A program made the position numbers and the translations under genes. The notes under the pieces are model-generated. The model ran no database searches, was not told where the DNA came from, and worked only from the letters and a program-made list of their open reading frames with translations. A stretch of DNA of 64,000 nt from CAWIVH01 sp963839475 (lineage in GTDB: Bacteria > Acidobacteriota > UBA6911), in NCBI GenBank assembly GCA_963839475.1, contig CAWIVH010000001.1, positions 248,001-312,000 of the forward strand, written 5' to 3'. Shown in pieces: positions 9,414-17,922 of the stretch; position 1 is the stretch's first letter, and each line of letters starts with the position of its first letter.

Positions 9414-9442
9414 TTGCCAAATATGAAGATGCTTGGCATATG
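9414..9442 (+). promoter_or_regulatory. Promoter/operator of the first AbrB-PIN toxin-antitoxin module
   Basis: TTGCCA (9414-9419) and CATATG (9437-9442) are spaced 17 bases like -35 and -10 boxes. TGCCAA (9415-9420) and TTGGCA (9433-9438) form an inverted repeat that overlaps both boxes, fitting autorepression by the antitoxin. The next module has the same TTGCCA/17-base/CATA layout. A transcript from here would start about at the ATG at 9452 (codon 5 of the frame given), so translation may be leaderless. Confidence 0.5.
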
Positions 9443-9688
9443 TTAGATAAAATGGTAAGCCTCGGAAAAAATGGGCGACTGGTCATACCGGTCTCCTATC
9501 GTAAAAAAATGGGGATCACCGAAGGCGACAGGCTGGTCCTGCGCCTTGAAGACGGAACCCTCAAGATCATGACTCCCCGCCTGGCAGTCAGATTCGCTCA
9601 ATCGTTGGTCCGGCGCTATGTTCCCGACGGACGCTCGCTGGCGGACGAACTGATCGCCGAGCGCCGGAAGGAATCCAGCGATGAGTGA
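9440..9688 (+). CDS. AbrB/MazE-fold antitoxin of type II module 1
   Basis: This small DNA-binding antitoxin has a swapped-hairpin SpoVT-AbrB domain at its N-terminus: VSLGKNGRLVIPVSYRKKMG then ITEGDRLVLRLEDGTLKIMT. A charged tail, ending RSLADELIAERRKES, should wrap the toxin. Candidate starts are the ATG at 9440 and the ATG at 9452 (MVSLGKNG). The second fits the usual AbrB length better and would make a leaderless transcript. A longer upstream frame reads through the operator and is unlikely. The last eight bases overlap the PIN toxin gene, which implies translational coupling. It should bind the inverted repeat in its own promoter. Confidence 0.85.
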   Translation: MLDKMVSLGKNGRLVIPVSYRKKMGITEGDRLVLRLEDGTLKIMTPRLAVRFAQSLVRRYVPDGRSLADELIAERRKESSDE

Positions 9689-10064
9689 CTGTGTCCTTGA
9701 TGCCTCAGTCATTCTGCTGCTGCTGCATCGCGAGCCTGGCAGTGCCAAGGTTGAAAGGCTTCTGCCCGGTGCCATCGCCTCTTCTGTCAACATTGCGGAA
9801 GTGGCGGGCAAATTGGCCGAATCAGGAATGCCCGAAGCTGATTTCCGAGCGGTGATCGGGGCGCTTGGTTTGACCATTGTGGATTTCGACTTAAACATGG
9901 CCTTTGAGACTGGATGCTTACGTTTGTTGACCCGCAATGCCGGTTTGTCCATTGGGGACCGGGCATGCCTCGCCACGGGGAAGGTCCTGGGCAAGTCGGT
10001 GGTCACGGCCGACCGTGCCTGGGCTAAGCTGAACCTGGATATCAAAATCCGGCTTGTCCGCTAG
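9681..10064 (+). CDS. vapC: PIN-domain ribonuclease toxin (VapC family), module 1
   Basis: The 127-residue product has the PIN fold. The acidic residues that hold Mg2+ are Asp7 (VLDASVILLLL), Glu40 (NIAEVAGKL), Asp93 (LSIGDRACLATG) and Asp111 (VVTADRAW). VapC toxins cut tRNA or rRNA in the cytoplasm when the antitoxin is lost. The gene starts inside the end of the antitoxin gene (8-base overlap), the standard arrangement. LSIGDRACLATG is characteristic of the subgroup paired with AbrB antitoxins. All four acidic positions are present, so it is probably active. Confidence 0.9.
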   Translation: MSDCVLDASVILLLLHREPGSAKVERLLPGAIASSVNIAEVAGKLAESGMPEADFRAVIGALGLTIVDFDLNMAFETGCLRLLTRNAGLSIGDRACLATGKVLGKSVVTADRAWAKLNLDIKIRLVR

Positions 10065-10125
10065 GTCGGGACATTGGACTATCCTGGGGAAAGCGTTTTG
10101 ACCGGCTCGAAAATGGAACCACGAA

Positions 10126-10300
10126 GAACAGAAACCTGGACTAGCGTACGGCGGGAGTCATCCACCTGCGGCAAATACAGCAAAACCAATCAAACCGCTA
10201 AATCACAAAGGCCGCAAAGGTTTTATTTATATATCTTTGCGGTCTTCGTGGTCTTCGCGGTTTAATCTCTTGAGCGCTCCAAGTTTCCAGAGAGACTCTG
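10126..10300. repeat. Dispersed palindromic repeat with flanks, copy at 10.2 kb
   Basis: The core (about 10191-10264) reads AAACCGC...GGCCGCAAAGG, then an AT-rich loop, then ATCTTTGCGGTCTTCGTGG and TCTTCGCGGTTT. It forms an imperfect stem. The left flank beginning GAACAGAAACCTGGACT recurs at 57.73 kb with about the same order of bases. The right flank TCTTGAGCGCTCCAAGTTTCC resembles the flank at 55.39 kb. The repeat therefore has defined outer sequence, not only a stem. It lies between two toxin-antitoxin modules in a 382-base gap that otherwise holds only the second module's promoter. Confidence 0.7.
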
Positions 10301-10411
10301 CAACGGCGGCGTCGCTTTTTGAAAACAGAAACTGGGCTAAATAAGACACGTTTTAAATGGGGACACAGATGAGCCCTGATAGAAACTGATCCAATTTAAA
10401 CACCATATACC

Positions 10412-10440
10412 TTGCCATATGGCATGGAATAATCCATAAT
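10412..10440 (+). promoter_or_regulatory. Promoter/operator of the second AbrB-PIN module
   Basis: TTGCCA (10412-10417) and CATAAT (10435-10440) are 17 bases apart. A perfect 12-base palindrome TGCCATATGGCA (10413-10424) covers the -35 box and part of the spacer. The ATG begins 7 bases after the -10 box, so the mRNA would be leaderless or nearly so; only a weak AGG lies between. The half-site TGCCA/TGGCA is shared with module 1, which suggests related or cross-acting antitoxins. Confidence 0.55.
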
Positions 10441-10446
10441 TAGGTC

Positions 10447-10695
10447 ATGAAAGCGACGATTCCCATGGATTCATTCGGCCGTCTCGTGCTTCCCAAGCGG
10501 ATCCGGCGGTCTCTGAATGCAACCAGTTCCGCCGTCTTTGAAGCTGAGGTTTTGGGCAACCGCCTGGAGCTGAAATTGATAGAGCCGGGAATTGCAGGGC
10601 TGCACCGCAGGGGAAAGCTTCTGGTCGTACCAAGGCAAGGGATTGTGGTGGACGCCGTTCAAGCTGTCGAAGAAACACGGAATGACAGGTTATGA
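10447..10695 (+). CDS. AbrB-type antitoxin, module 2
   Basis: The 82-residue protein opens MKATIPMDSFGRLVLPKRIR, the SpoVT-AbrB DNA-binding motif. A beta segment (AVFEAEVLGNRLELKLIEP) follows, then a toxin-binding tail ending ETRNDRL. It differs in sequence from the antitoxin at 9.4 kb but has the same fold and position. It overlaps the toxin start by 4 bases (ATGA), so the two are translationally coupled. Autoregulation through the palindrome just upstream is likely. Confidence 0.88.
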   Translation: MKATIPMDSFGRLVLPKRIRRSLNATSSAVFEAEVLGNRLELKLIEPGIAGLHRRGKLLVVPRQGIVVDAVQAVEETRNDRL

Positions 10696-11129
10696 TCGAG
10701 TTCTTCGACACGACCGTCCTGGTGGCGGCGATGGTGGAAGACGAAAGCCGACACGAGGCATGTGCAGATGCGCTGGAAGCTGCCGAAAATGGATATGCCG
10801 CTGTGCACTCCATCGCGGAATGCTATGCGACTCTCACCGGCGGCAGGTTGGGCGTGCAGCTTTCGTCGGTTGATGCTTGCCGTTTAATCCGTCACAACCT
10901 TCATGAGCGCTTGTCACTGGTCAGCCTCTCACCCGCTGAATACTTCAGGCTGTTGGATCAGGCCGGGCCGGCCGGTGCCCGCGGGGGTGCGATTTACGAT
11001 CTGATGCTCCTGGCTTGTGCCAGGAAAGCAAGGTCGGGCAGGATCTATACGCTCAATGTACGCCACTTCTCGGCCCTGGCTGCCGATCTTGCAGCACAAA
11101 TCGCCTCGCCGGGCGAACATCACCGCTGA
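10692..11129 (+). CDS. vapC: PIN-domain ribonuclease toxin (VapC family), module 2
   Basis: This 145-residue PIN protein has Asp6 (EFFDTTVLVAAM), Glu43 (HSIAECYATLTG) and Asp103 (GGAIYDLMLLACA). At the fourth acidic position it carries Asn122 in TLNVRHF, a common variant in this subgroup that does not by itself mean inactivity. It is expected to be a Mg2+-dependent RNase held by the upstream AbrB antitoxin. ATGA overlap with the antitoxin sets the start. It is not a close copy of the toxin at 9.7 kb: similarity is limited to the fold, so the pair of modules is not a simple duplication. Confidence 0.9.
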   Translation: MIEFFDTTVLVAAMVEDESRHEACADALEAAENGYAAVHSIAECYATLTGGRLGVQLSSVDACRLIRHNLHERLSLVSLSPAEYFRLLDQAGPAGARGGAIYDLMLLACARKARSGRIYTLNVRHFSALAADLAAQIASPGEHHR

Positions 11130-11556
11130 TTCAATTGCGATCTTGATCGTCACGAAACGGTTCAACCGCGTGCCGTGCGCTCTGCGGAACCTCGCCTAAA
11201 CCGCAAGCGGGAGGAGCAGAACTCTCAGGAAAGCAACACTACCCGGGCGCCTCCGCTTGCCACAGATAAAAAACCTAAATAATTCGTTGTTTCGTGGCCA
11301 AGCGTTGGATTAGGATTGTCGCCAATTGGTCCGTGCCTAGGCCGGCATGGCAGTTTTGGCTCTTCGCCCGAAGAGAAAACCTTCCCGCGAAGATCATAAA
11401 GGGTCCGGGCAGATGTGGGCGCTGCAGAGTTTTCAGGCAGCAAGTGCCCCCGGTCCAATCGATCTTCAGGCTTTGGCTTGTTCCGTATGCTTTTGGATTT
11501 AGCGACTTTTTGTTGTGAAGTATGTTGCACACTCGCAAAGTATCGGGAGGGCTTTG
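11130..11556. other. Intergenic region upstream of TonB receptor
   Basis: No convincing coding frame, RNA gene or repeat is seen in this 427-base gap. The last 15 bases hold the receptor's ribosome site (GGGAGG, 11545-11550). The stretch 11500-11545 is locally AT-rich and probably holds the promoter, but I cannot pick clear -35/-10 boxes. Confidence 0.5.
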
Positions 11557-14500
11557 ATGAAAAATCGCTTGCTTTTATGCTTCTTGATTCTCTCGGCAAC
11601 CTTCGCCGGCGCCCAGACTGAAACGGCTACCCTGCGCGGCATTGTGACAGATCCATCGAATTTAAACGTACCCGGCGCTGAAATCGTTCTGACGGACCTG
11701 GCAACCAACCAGGAAGTCCGTCGTGTGCTCTCCGACGGCAACGGGAATTTCGAGATTCCGGCTCTCAAGCCTGGTCTTTACCGGGTCAAGGTCGATTTGT
11801 CCGGATTCCGCTCCTTTATCGCGGACAGCTTGAAACTGGATCCGGGCCAGATCCGGCGCCTGGATATTGCGCTTCAGGTCGGCACGACGGCGGAAACCGT
11901 TACAGTGACGGCGGGCGCCGCTGTTATTCAGACTGAAACGGGCACCATTTCCGGGGAGTTGGACCAGAAGAAGTTCCTGGACCGGCCTTTGGTCGACGTT
12001 TACCCCTCGCCTCTGGCTTTGATGACAACCATGCCCGGAATCCAGGGCAACGGGTGGAACATAGTAATGTCTGGAATTTCGGATCGCAACAAACAAACCT
12101 GGGCCATGGACGGTATCGCCAATGACACGATGGGCGATCAGAACGACAACCCGGCTTTCTTCGAGACTGTCCAGGTGACTCCCGTGAACGGAGGCGCCGA
12201 CAGCGCCCGCGCCGCGAACTTCAACATGGTCTCCAAGCGCGGCACCGACATCTGGCATGCTGCCGCTTTTTATAAGCACGAGAATGCCGGGCTCAATGCG
12301 CGGGAATACTTCTCACCCAAGAAGACACCATACATACTTCATGAGTGGGAAGGTGAGGTGAATGGTCCGATCTGGAAAAACCACACCTATTTCTTTTTCG
12401 CCTGGTTCCAGCAGCAGATTCCGCTCGGCTCATGGTACAACGGGAGCGTCCCCACGGTGAAGATGCGCAATGGCGACTTCTCACAGTTCAGCACGGCCAT
12501 TAAGGATCCCATTACGGGACAGCCATTCCCAAACAAAATCATCCCGTCAACCCGCTTCAGCGACGTCTCAAAAAAGGTGCTGGAAAACTATGTCCCCCTG
12601 CCGAACCAGGGAGCCGAAAACACTTTCACCAACAACTACGGCTTCCAGTGGCCCTATAACAACGATCTCTATAAGGGAGACTGGCCATATTTCCGTGTGG
12701 ACCACAGGTTCAACGATAAAAACAGCACCTATTTCCGCTGGATGCAGAGGAAAACACCCTACATATTGGTCTCCAACAATTTGCCGGCTTTCACCCGCAC
12801 GCGGCTGCGCGATCACCGCCAGATGGTGGCTTCCGACACCCACGTGTTTTCCCCGGCTCTCATTAACTCCTTCAGTTTCGGCCGTAGTACCGACTCGATC
12901 CTGGATGGCGAGGAAGAGAAAGGTTTCAAGCCGCTCACTGGTGACGCCGCCGTAAAGACCATCGGACTCCAGGGTGTCAATCCTAAAAACTACAGTTCCC
13001 AGGGATTCCCCGCCATGACCATCAGCGGCCTTTCCACGCTTGCCACCGCCTCCAATGGCGGTGTCGACAACATGACCACGGACAATTACATCAATACCTT
13101 TATTGACGTCCTGACCTGGTCCAAGGGAAAGCATATCCTGAAGTTTGGCGCGGAATACCGGATGTTCGGGTTCCTTTCCGGCGCCATCAATAACCAGGTT
13201 TATGGCGCATTTAACTTCAACGGATCCTTCAGCGGCATCGGCTTCGCAGATTTCCTATTAGGGATCCCGTATACCTCGGCCCGGCTGGATCCTCTGTTCA
13301 ACCGCCCGAACAGCAGCAAGCAGGTCGGCATTTACGTGAACGACTCCTTCAAGGTCACTCCGAAGCTGACCATAGACTGGGGACTGCGCTGGGACTATTA
13401 CTCCGAGGCGACGTTTGAAGACAACATCATGTTCAACTGGGATCCCAAAACAGGGAATGTGATTGTCACCCCGGAAGGGGCGCAAAAGATCAATCCTCTT
13501 TACCCCGTCAACACCATCAAGGTGGTTACGGGGGATGTTGTGGCGAGCCCGAAGTTGAGCAATTTCCGGCCGCGTATTTCCGCAGCTTATCGCCTGGCGA
13601 AGAATATGGTGATACGCGGCGGCTACGGAGAGTTCACTGAATCCTGGGGATATCCAGGCCGGCTGCAGAGCGGCGGCCCGTTCCAGCTGACCGAATCCTA
13701 TACCAACCAAATCGTGAACAACGCAGCGCTGTTTACCTTCCCCAACCCGTTTCCTGCCAGTCTGGCCTCGGCCTCCGTGCCGAGCCAGAGCGTTACGGCT
13801 GTCCCCATGGAAACCGAGAACGGGGTCATTCGCCAGTACAACCTGACGATGGAAAGGGAATTCGGCCGCGGGATTGGCATCCGCGCTTCTTATATCGGCT
13901 CGCACGGCTCCGGCTTCAATTACAGCCTCAACACCAACAAACCGAAGGCGGGAACGGTGAAGTTCACCAACTCCATGAGGCCCTATCCTCAGTTTGTGAG
14001 CACCACCGAGTACCGCACCGACGGCCTCTGGAACTATAATTCGCTGCAGTTCGAGGTGATGAAGAGGATGGGCTCGATCACTTTCAACAGCAACTGGACC
14101 TGGTCCAACAACCTCAACAATTACAGCATCACCGAAAATCCCTACAATGTAACCGACCGGTGGTCGCGCGACGGTTCAAACCGGAAGCATTACTGGGTCA
14201 ACAGCGCCATGTGGATGCTGCCCTTTGGCAAGGGACGCCGGTATATGTCTAATGCCTCTCCCATCGCCGAACAGCTGCTTGGCGGGTGGACCATGCAGGG
14301 TGTCTTCACCTGGGCCTCGGGTACGTACTTCTCGCCCGCTTTTGCCGGTTCGGATCCTTCGAACACCAATACCTCCGGAGGGCTGCCGGACCGCGTAGCC
14401 GACGGCAACAAATCCGGCAGCGCGCAATCCCGGACGCAGTGGTTCGACCCGGCGGCATTCAAGGTACCGGCGAACGGCACCTTCGGCAACAGCGGGGGGA

Positions 14501-14748
14501 ATATCCTGCTGAGCTATCCCATCCATGTCACCCATCTGAGCGTCGCCAAAGCCTTCCCCATCACGGAGCGCTTCAAATTGACGCTCACGGGTGCCTTTTC
14601 AAACCTGTTCAACCAGCCGCATTTCCAGACCATGAACACGACAATCACGAGTCCGGATCCCGGGATGTTTACCTCAACCCGGCCAAATTACGAACCGGAA
14701 AAGCAGAGCTACCGCCAACTTGACCTGAAGCTCCGCCTGGAGTGGTAG
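11557..14748 (+). CDS. TonB-dependent receptor with N-terminal carboxypeptidase-regulatory domain (Oar-like)
   Basis: I chose the ATG at 11557 because GGGAGG lies 6 bases upstream and it opens a clear signal peptide (MKNRLLLCFLILSATFAGA); the frame extends 14 codons further up without a signal. The 1063-residue protein is an outer-membrane active transporter. Residues about 20-100 form a carboxypeptidase-D regulatory beta sandwich (ATLRGIVTDPSNLNVPGAEI, GNFEIPALKPGLYRVKV). A plug domain about 110-230 and a 22-strand barrel follow, ending in an aromatic-rich strand (LDLKLRLEW). Such Oar-like receptors are abundant in Acidobacteriota and are thought to import large oligosaccharides or peptides. 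It is intact and distinct from the tandem pair at 32-39 kb. A strong hairpin follows the stop. Confidence 0.93.
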   Translation: MKNRLLLCFLILSATFAGAQTETATLRGIVTDPSNLNVPGAEIVLTDLATNQEVRRVLSDGNGNFEIPALKPGLYRVKVDLSGFRSFIADSLKLDPGQIRRLDIALQVGTTAETVTVTAGAAVIQTETGTISGELDQKKFLDRPLVDVYPSPLALMTTMPGIQGNGWNIVMSGISDRNKQTWAMDGIANDTMGDQNDNPAFFETVQVTPVNGGADSARAANFNMVSKRGTDIWHAAAFYKHENAGLNAREYFSPKKTPYILHEWEGEVNGPIWKNHTYFFFAWFQQQIPLGSWYNGSVPTVKMRNGDFSQFSTAIKDPITGQPFPNKIIPSTRFSDVSKKVLENYVPLPNQGAENTFTNNYGFQWPYNNDLYKGDWPYFRVDHRFNDKNSTYFRWMQRKTPYILVSNNLPAFTRTRLRDHRQMVASDTHVFSPALINSFSFGRSTDSILDGEEEKGFKPLTGDAAVKTIGLQGVNPKNYSSQGFPAMTISGLSTLATASNGGVDNMTTDNYINTFIDVLTWSKGKHILKFGAEYRMFGFLSGAINNQVYGAFNFNGSFSGIGFADFLLGIPYTSARLDPLFNRPNSSKQVGIYVNDSFKVTPKLTIDWGLRWDYYSEATFEDNIMFNWDPKTGNVIVTPEGAQKINPLYPVNTIKVVTGDVVASPKLSNFRPRISAAYRLAKNMVIRGGYGEFTESWGYPGRLQSGGPFQLTESYTNQIVNNAALFTFPNPFPASLASASVPSQSVTAVPMETENGVIRQYNLTMEREFGRGIGIRASYIGSHGSGFNYSLNTNKPKAGTVKFTNSMRPYPQFVSTTEYRTDGLWNYNSLQFEVMKRMGSITFNSNWTWSNNLNNYSITENPYNVTDRWSRDGSNRKHYWVNSAMWMLPFGKGRRYMSNASPIAEQLLGGWTMQGVFTWASGTYFSPAFAGSDPSNTNTSGGLPDRVADGNKSGSAQSRTQWFDPAAFKVPANGTFGNSGGNILLSYPIHVTHLSVAKAFPITERFKLTLTGAFSNLFNQPHFQTMNTTITSPDPGMFTSTRPNYEPEKQSYRQLDLKLRLEW

Positions 14749-14761
14749 GGATGGCAAACCG

Positions 14762-14789
14762 GCGGGAGGAGCTCCCAAGCTCCTCCCGC
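14762..14789 (+). terminator. Perfect hairpin after TonB receptor
   Basis: GCGGGAGGAGCT and AGCTCCTCCCGC are perfect 12-base arms with a CCCA loop, starting 14 bases after the receptor stop. There is no run of T after it, so it may protect the 3' end or work with Rho rather than act as a classic intrinsic terminator. Confidence 0.6.
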
Positions 14790-14841
14790 TACCACCCATA
14801 TTCCGCTGTCCCCTCTCCGAAAGCCTGAAACGATCGAGAGA

Positions 14842-14919
14842 TTGAACCGCGAAGGCTCGAAGACCGCAAAGATTTATAAATAAAATCTTTGCGGTCTTCG
14901 CGTCTTAGGGGTTCGATTG
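14842..14919. repeat. Dispersed palindromic repeat, copy at 14.85 kb
   Basis: The left half reads GAACCGCGAAGGCTCGAAG then ACCGCAAAGATTT. The right half reads AAATCTTTGCGGTCTTCG then CGTCTTAGGGGTTCGATTGG. The inner arms pair perfectly (AGACCGCAAAGATTT). It is nearly identical to the copy at 42.02 kb, including the mismatching GGCTCG segment, so these two belong to one subfamily. Confidence 0.75.
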
Positions 14920-14988
14920 GCTTATCAGTCTTTGCCGCAAGTGCAGAATGAAATTGGAGGGCGCGGCGGGCTGCGCTAGGATAGGCGA

Positions 14989-16647
14989 ATGCAGAATGCC
15001 TGCATCACCACCGCCTTGATCTCCATCCTGTTCGTGATCTCACCTTCTCTGCCCGTGGAGTCAGGCGCGAAATTCGTCAACGTCGCGGCCGAAGCCGGCA
15101 TCGCATTCAAACATACCAACGGCGCCTCCCCCGGAAAACTCATGCCTGAAACCTTCGGCTCCGGAGTGGCCTGGATAGACTTCGACAACGACGGCTGGAT
15201 CGATCTTTTCTTTGCCAACGGCGCCGACATGGCTCGCGAAAAGCCGTCACCGGGCAACGCTCTTTATAAAAACCTGGGAAAGGGCAAATTCGCCGACGTG
15301 ACCGCCAAGGCCGGCGTATCCGGGCGCGGCCTGTTCGCAACCGGCGTCGCGGTGGGCGACTATGACAATGATGGATTCCCGGATATCTATGTCACCGGGT
15401 ACGGCGGTACGCAGCTTTTGCACAACAATGGGAACGGGACTTTCACCGACGTCACAGAAAAAGCCGGCGTGGGAGCCGGCGGATGGAGCAGCAGTACTGC
15501 CTGGCTGGACTACGACCGCGACGGCTGGCTTGATCTGTACGTCGTAAGGTACCTCGACTACGACATCAAAAAGGATCCCTATTGCGGATTCAAGCGGGAG
15601 GGCTATCGCATGTACTGCGACCCGCAACAGTTCGACGGCGTGCCGGACCTGCTCTTCCACAACAATCACGACGGGACTTTCACCGACGTCTCCCGGAAGG
15701 CGGGAATCGCGAACCGGTCAGGCAAGGGTCTGGGTGTCGTCATCGGTGACGTCGATTTGGACGGCTGGCCTGATATTTTCGTCACCAACGACGGGATCCG
15801 CAATTTTCTCTATCGCAACAAGGGGGACGGGACTTTTGCCGACGTTGCCTACCAGGCCGGCGTTGGCTTCGACCCTAACGGCAAGCCGATGGCGGGGATG
15901 GGCACTGAAATCGCCGACTATGATGGCGACGGCCTGCCCGACATTTTTATGACCGCATTTTCCCGGGAGTACAACACCCTCTTCAGAAATCTGGGCAAGC
16001 TCGTCTTCGAGGATGTCACCATCAAGGCCGGTCTCGAGTCCGGCTTCCTGACGCTCGCTTTCGGAACCAAGCTGTTCGATTTCGACAACGACGGTGATCT
16101 TGACATCCATGCAACCAACGGGCACGTAACCGACAATGTCGAGTTGTACGACGAACAGCTCGCCTACCGTCAAAAGGATCTGCTTTACGAGAATATCGGC
16201 GGGGGCAAGTTCAGGGACGTTTCGGCGCAAAGCGGCCCGGCTTTTCAAATCAAACACGTGGGGCGCGGTTCAGCAGTCGCGGACTTCGACAACGACGGCG
16301 ATCTCGATATCGTGGTTGCCGATTGCGGGGGGCCGCCGCTCCTGATGCGCAATGACGGCGGCAACGCCCATCATTGGCTGATCGTTCAGGCCCGGGGCCG
16401 CGAAAGCAACCGCTGTGGCGTCGGCTCCAAGGTCCGGGTCACGGCGGGGGGTAGGACTCAACTGCGCGAAATCAATCCTTCGGGAAGCTACCTCAGCACC
16501 AGCGACGTCCGCCTCCATTTCGGCCTGGGTCCTTCCATCAAGATCGATCGTCTCGAAATCGAGTGGCCCAGTGGCAAAAAACAGACGCTGGCCGATCTTC
16601 CCGTCGACCGCCCGATCCTGCTGGACGAAACAGCAGCCGGGAAATGA
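14989..16647 (+). CDS. CRTAC1-family secreted beta-propeller protein with ASPIC/UnbV C-terminal domain
   Basis: The 552-residue protein has a short signal peptide and about seven FG-GAP/VCBS repeats. Each has a calcium-binding acidic loop such as WIDFDNDGWIDLFFAN, VGDYDNDGFPDIYVT, WLDYDRDGWLDLYVV and VADFDNDGDLDIVVA; together they would form an integrin-like propeller. Residues about 455-545 are the ASPIC/UnbV domain (GVGSKVRVTAGG, EINPSGSYLSTSD, HFGLGPSIKIDRLEIEWPSGK). CRTAC1-like proteins of Acidobacteriota and Planctomycetes are probably calcium-dependent surface or periplasmic binding proteins; the biochemical role is not known. The start is the ATG preceded by AGGATAGG. It faces the TPR gene at 16.75 kb convergently. 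Confidence 0.9.
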   Translation: MQNACITTALISILFVISPSLPVESGAKFVNVAAEAGIAFKHTNGASPGKLMPETFGSGVAWIDFDNDGWIDLFFANGADMAREKPSPGNALYKNLGKGKFADVTAKAGVSGRGLFATGVAVGDYDNDGFPDIYVTGYGGTQLLHNNGNGTFTDVTEKAGVGAGGWSSSTAWLDYDRDGWLDLYVVRYLDYDIKKDPYCGFKREGYRMYCDPQQFDGVPDLLFHNNHDGTFTDVSRKAGIANRSGKGLGVVIGDVDLDGWPDIFVTNDGIRNFLYRNKGDGTFADVAYQAGVGFDPNGKPMAGMGTEIADYDGDGLPDIFMTAFSREYNTLFRNLGKLVFEDVTIKAGLESGFLTLAFGTKLFDFDNDGDLDIHATNGHVTDNVELYDEQLAYRQKDLLYENIGGGKFRDVSAQSGPAFQIKHVGRGSAVADFDNDGDLDIVVADCGGPPLLMRNDGGNAHHWLIVQARGRESNRCGVGSKVRVTAGGRTQLREINPSGSYLSTSDVRLHFGLGPSIKIDRLEIEWPSGKKQTLADLPVDRPILLDETAAGK

Positions 16648-16752
16648 CCAAGTACCACCGTTCGTCGCAGCGGCAAAGTTTGGGGGCTACTAATCAAACA
16701 TCCGCGGATATCCGCGTGCCCCAAAATGGCGCTTTGTTTATGAAATTGAGCT

Positions 16753-17871
16753 CTAAGGGACAGCGGGGCCTGACGAATTCCGTTTCTTCATGACTTCCTC
16801 CCGCAGTGACGGCTCGATCACGGCGCCCAGCTTTTCTGCCGAGAGCAGGTGCTGCTGCGCCCGACTGTAATCCCCGGACGCGAGGCAAACCTCGGCAAGC
16901 TGGCGGTGGGTGCGACCTTCATTCGGATTGAATTGAAGCGCATTCTGATAGGCCCGGATGGATTGAGCCAAAGCACGCTTCGCCTGATAAGCCCGCCCGG
17001 TTTCGAAATAGGCGTCCGCCTGCAATTGCTGATAGTAGGCTGTGCTCGGGAAGCTCTTCCCTTCCAGGGCAAGTTTGAGCTCCAGGAGCGCTTGGTCGCT
17101 GTCTCCTCTCAGGTTGTAGAGCTGCGCCAGGTTCACGTGCCCTTCCGAACGTGACGGATCCAGGGCGACTGCTTTTTTGCAGAGCTCCTCCCCTTCCTTA
17201 TATCTCTTCTTGCGCGCATAGAGAGATCCAAGGGTGAGGTACATCTCAGGGGCCACATGGGCGGATTGAAGCGAGCTTTCTAATGCCGCAATCGCCTCAT
17301 CGTCCTTTTTGAGGTCCATATAGGCCAGGCCGATATAGTAATAAGCCGGCGTCATGCCCGGATCGGCTTTCAATGCCTGCGAGTTGAGCTGGATCGCGCG
17401 CTCGGGATTGCCCAGCTTTCGATGAACCTCTCCAAGCAGAGAAAGAAAGTGAGGCACATTCGGCCGTATTTCCAGGCCCTGTTCCAATTCTCCTCTTGCC
17501 TTGTCATATTGGCCCAAATCAACATAAACCTTGGCGAGGTAAAAGTGAGCCCAAAGCATGCCGGGCTCGATGTCCAGGGCCTGCTGCAGTTCCGCTTTCG
17601 CTTCTGCGATCATGCTGACCGACCGCTGTGCCAGGTACGCCTGGCCCAAAAGCATGTGGCCGGCTGCGGATTGTGGATCGATGGCCAGCGCCTTTTTCAG
17701 TTCGCGGACTGCACGTTCGGCCTCACCCTGCTTCAGGAATGCCGCCCCGGATTCCAGCAAAGTCTGCACGCTTGCGGCCTGCTCCCGGGACGAATTCTGC
17801 GGGCTCTCCCCGGATCCGGAAGAGGCGCAGGCAAGAATCAGAATCAGCAGCAGGATCAATCTTCCAAGCAT
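16753..17871 (-). CDS. TPR-repeat lipoprotein
   Basis: The 372-residue protein begins with a lipoprotein signal (hydrophobic 5-14, lipobox ILAC with Cys15). It continues as about nine tetratricopeptide repeats, visible as periodic A-x-x-x-L/Y-L-x-x-G-x-x-x-x-A units, for example GAAFLKQGEAERAVRELKKAL and YYYIGLAYMDLKKDDEAIAAL. TPRs mediate protein contacts; no catalytic domain is seen. Only 6 bases separate a TATAAT hexamer (complement of 17878-17883) from the ATG and there is no ribosome site, so the gene may be read from a leaderless transcript. It lies just downstream of the PD40/TPR gene on the same strand. Confidence 0.88.
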   Translation of the reverse strand: MLGRLILLLILILACASSGSGESPQNSSREQAASVQTLLESGAAFLKQGEAERAVRELKKALAIDPQSAAGHMLLGQAYLAQRSVSMIAEAKAELQQALDIEPGMLWAHFYLAKVYVDLGQYDKARGELEQGLEIRPNVPHFLSLLGEVHRKLGNPERAIQLNSQALKADPGMTPAYYYIGLAYMDLKKDDEAIAALESSLQSAHVAPEMYLTLGSLYARKKRYKEGEELCKKAVALDPSRSEGHVNLAQLYNLRGDSDQALLELKLALEGKSFPSTAYYQQLQADAYFETGRAYQAKRALAQSIRAYQNALQFNPNEGRTHRQLAEVCLASGDYSRAQQHLLSAEKLGAVIEPSLREEVMKKRNSSGPAVP

Positions 17872-17922
17872 GATGGAATTATAGCCGTCGGCGATAGCAT
17901 CGGATGAAAATTCAGGTCCGGA

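Noticed and set aside
10126..10300. A tRNA or small RNA gene in the palindromic repeats
   Set aside because: No cloverleaf, TTCGA arm at proper spacing or CCA end could be drawn; the stem repeats at many places as an intergenic palindrome.
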